Shown piece after piece: positions 32,261-32,742 of a stretch of 32,742 nt of DNA. Origin of the DNA: Flavobacteriia bacterium. Its GTDB lineage: Bacteria; Bacteroidota; Bacteroidia; Flavobacteriales; Flavobacteriaceae. Within the stretch, counting starts at the first letter, position 1, and each line of letters starts with the position of its first letter. The position numbers were made by a program, and so were the translations under genes. The notes under the pieces were generated by a model. That model had not been told where the DNA came from and did not search any database. It saw nothing but the letters and a program-made list of their open reading frames with translations. The DNA is taken from the NCBI GenBank assembly GCA_018500075.1, contig JAHBAN010000134.1:1-32742 (forward strand), given 5' to 3'.

Positions 32261-32742
32261 CTAGAGCGTTCGCACCTGCGGGCTAAAGTGGGATTTTGCC
32301 GGCAAAACCATCAGCTCCGTCAACGCCCAGACAAGCGCATCGGTGCGGTCGGGGCTGCCCTTGCCGTGAAAGCCGTGCAGCGTCAGCTGGCACATCTCCT
32401 CCTCCAGCGCCGCCAGCCCGGTATAGTGATGCACGCGGCCCTGCTCATAGAGCGCCGCAATCGGTTCCGCGCGCGCCACCTTGCCGCGCGAGGCATGGAC
32501 TTTTCTCAATGAAATCAGCGGGTCAACCTGCCGGATCACCTGCTCAACCAGATCTCCCCCCTGATTGACTTCCGCCACCATCCGCTCCGCCTTCCAGCGC
32601 TGCATCGCCGCCACAGCCGCGCCCGCCCAAGCCATCGGGCTGGCGCCCTCCACGCTCGCATCCTCCAGAACATAGGCTTTCCAGTCCTGCACAGGCCCCT
32701 CAGCCACCACACCGGCCACAATGATTCCGCAGGCATCCGAGC
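32261..32742 (-). CDS. orfg2: GTA terminase large subunit (g2), C-terminal part
   Basis: The frame is open to the window edge, so only the last ~160 codons are present. The sequence starts ...SDACGIIVAGVVAEG and includes VNQGGDLVEQVIRQVDPLISLRKVHASRGKVARAEPIAALYEQGRVHH and HGKGSPDRTDALVWALTELMVLP. The first Asp and the late DRTDA Asp are the metal-binding residues of the RNase H-like nuclease domain that cuts the packaged DNA. The ATPase half lies outside. GTA terminase packages host DNA headful by headful. The stop lies at 32261-32263, followed by an AT-rich gap. Confidence 0.93.
   Translation of the reverse strand, partial: SDACGIIVAGVVAEGPVQDWKAYVLEDASVEGASPMAWAGAAVAAMQRWKAERMVAEVNQGGDLVEQVIRQVDPLISLRKVHASRGKVARAEPIAALYEQGRVHHYTGLAALEEEMCQLTLHGFHGKGSPDRTDALVWALTELMVLPAKSHFSPQVRTL

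Noticed and set aside
19877-32742. Ordinary temperate prophage
   Set aside because: Gene order and families match RcGTA, head and tail genes are bordered by cysE, and no integrase, attachment repeats or replication genes were seen in the window.

Overview
The window looks like chromosome from an alphaproteobacterium of the Rhodobacteraceae/Roseobacter type. Three things point there: a 407-residue GTG-started 5-aminolevulinate synthase of the Rhodobacter type beside an FNR-like box, high-GC coding DNA with tightly overlapping starts and stops, and a gene transfer agent (GTA) cluster with the gene order of RcGTA of Rhodobacter capsulatus. No tRNA, rRNA, insertion sequence, integrase or CRISPR array was seen.

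Left part (1-13394), housekeeping and envelope genes. An orphan XRE-type regulator (212-1027, +) converges stop-to-stop with a DUF2189 membrane protein. An amidase-signature enzyme and prfB follow on the minus strand. Next comes a cell-wall block, also minus: aminotransferase, AMIN/Amidase_3 murein amidase and penicillin-binding protein 1A. A plus-strand pair encodes two envelope protein-quality factors, an M48 metalloprotease with TPR-like repeats and a DsbA/ScsC-like oxidoreductase, and ends in a clear intrinsic terminator. ispG lies on the minus strand beyond it.

Middle part (13395-19731). A RodZ-like membrane protein with a duplicated C-terminal domain lies upstream of ispG. hemA is transcribed divergently from an M20 dipeptidase / haloacetate dehalogenase-like hydrolase pair, across a 249-bp region with an FNR-type palindrome. 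cysE closes this part and has its own sigma70-like promoter, which separates it from the phage-like cluster.

Right part (19877-32742). A continuous minus-strand GTA structural cluster runs from the terminase C-terminus (cut by the window edge) through portal, head-formation protein, prohead protease, capsid, connector, adaptor, tail terminator, tail tube, two tail chaperone-like proteins, a short tape measure, distal tail protein, hub, NlpC/P60 peptidase and a 1298-residue baseplate/host-contact protein. Every frame is intact and most neighbours overlap by 1-14 bases, so the cluster looks functional and under selection. It is a known type of system, not a new one. The less expected details are a gp13 cysteine pattern matching an Fe-S cluster, a hairpin after the capsid gene, an AT-rich gap with a TTAA-N6-TTAAC site between terminase and portal, a coiled-coil plus membrane-helix protein in the head module, and a repeat family placed just after two gene ends elsewhere in the window.

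Starts were moved from the longest frame wherever a ribosome binding site, signal peptide or family length gave a better choice.
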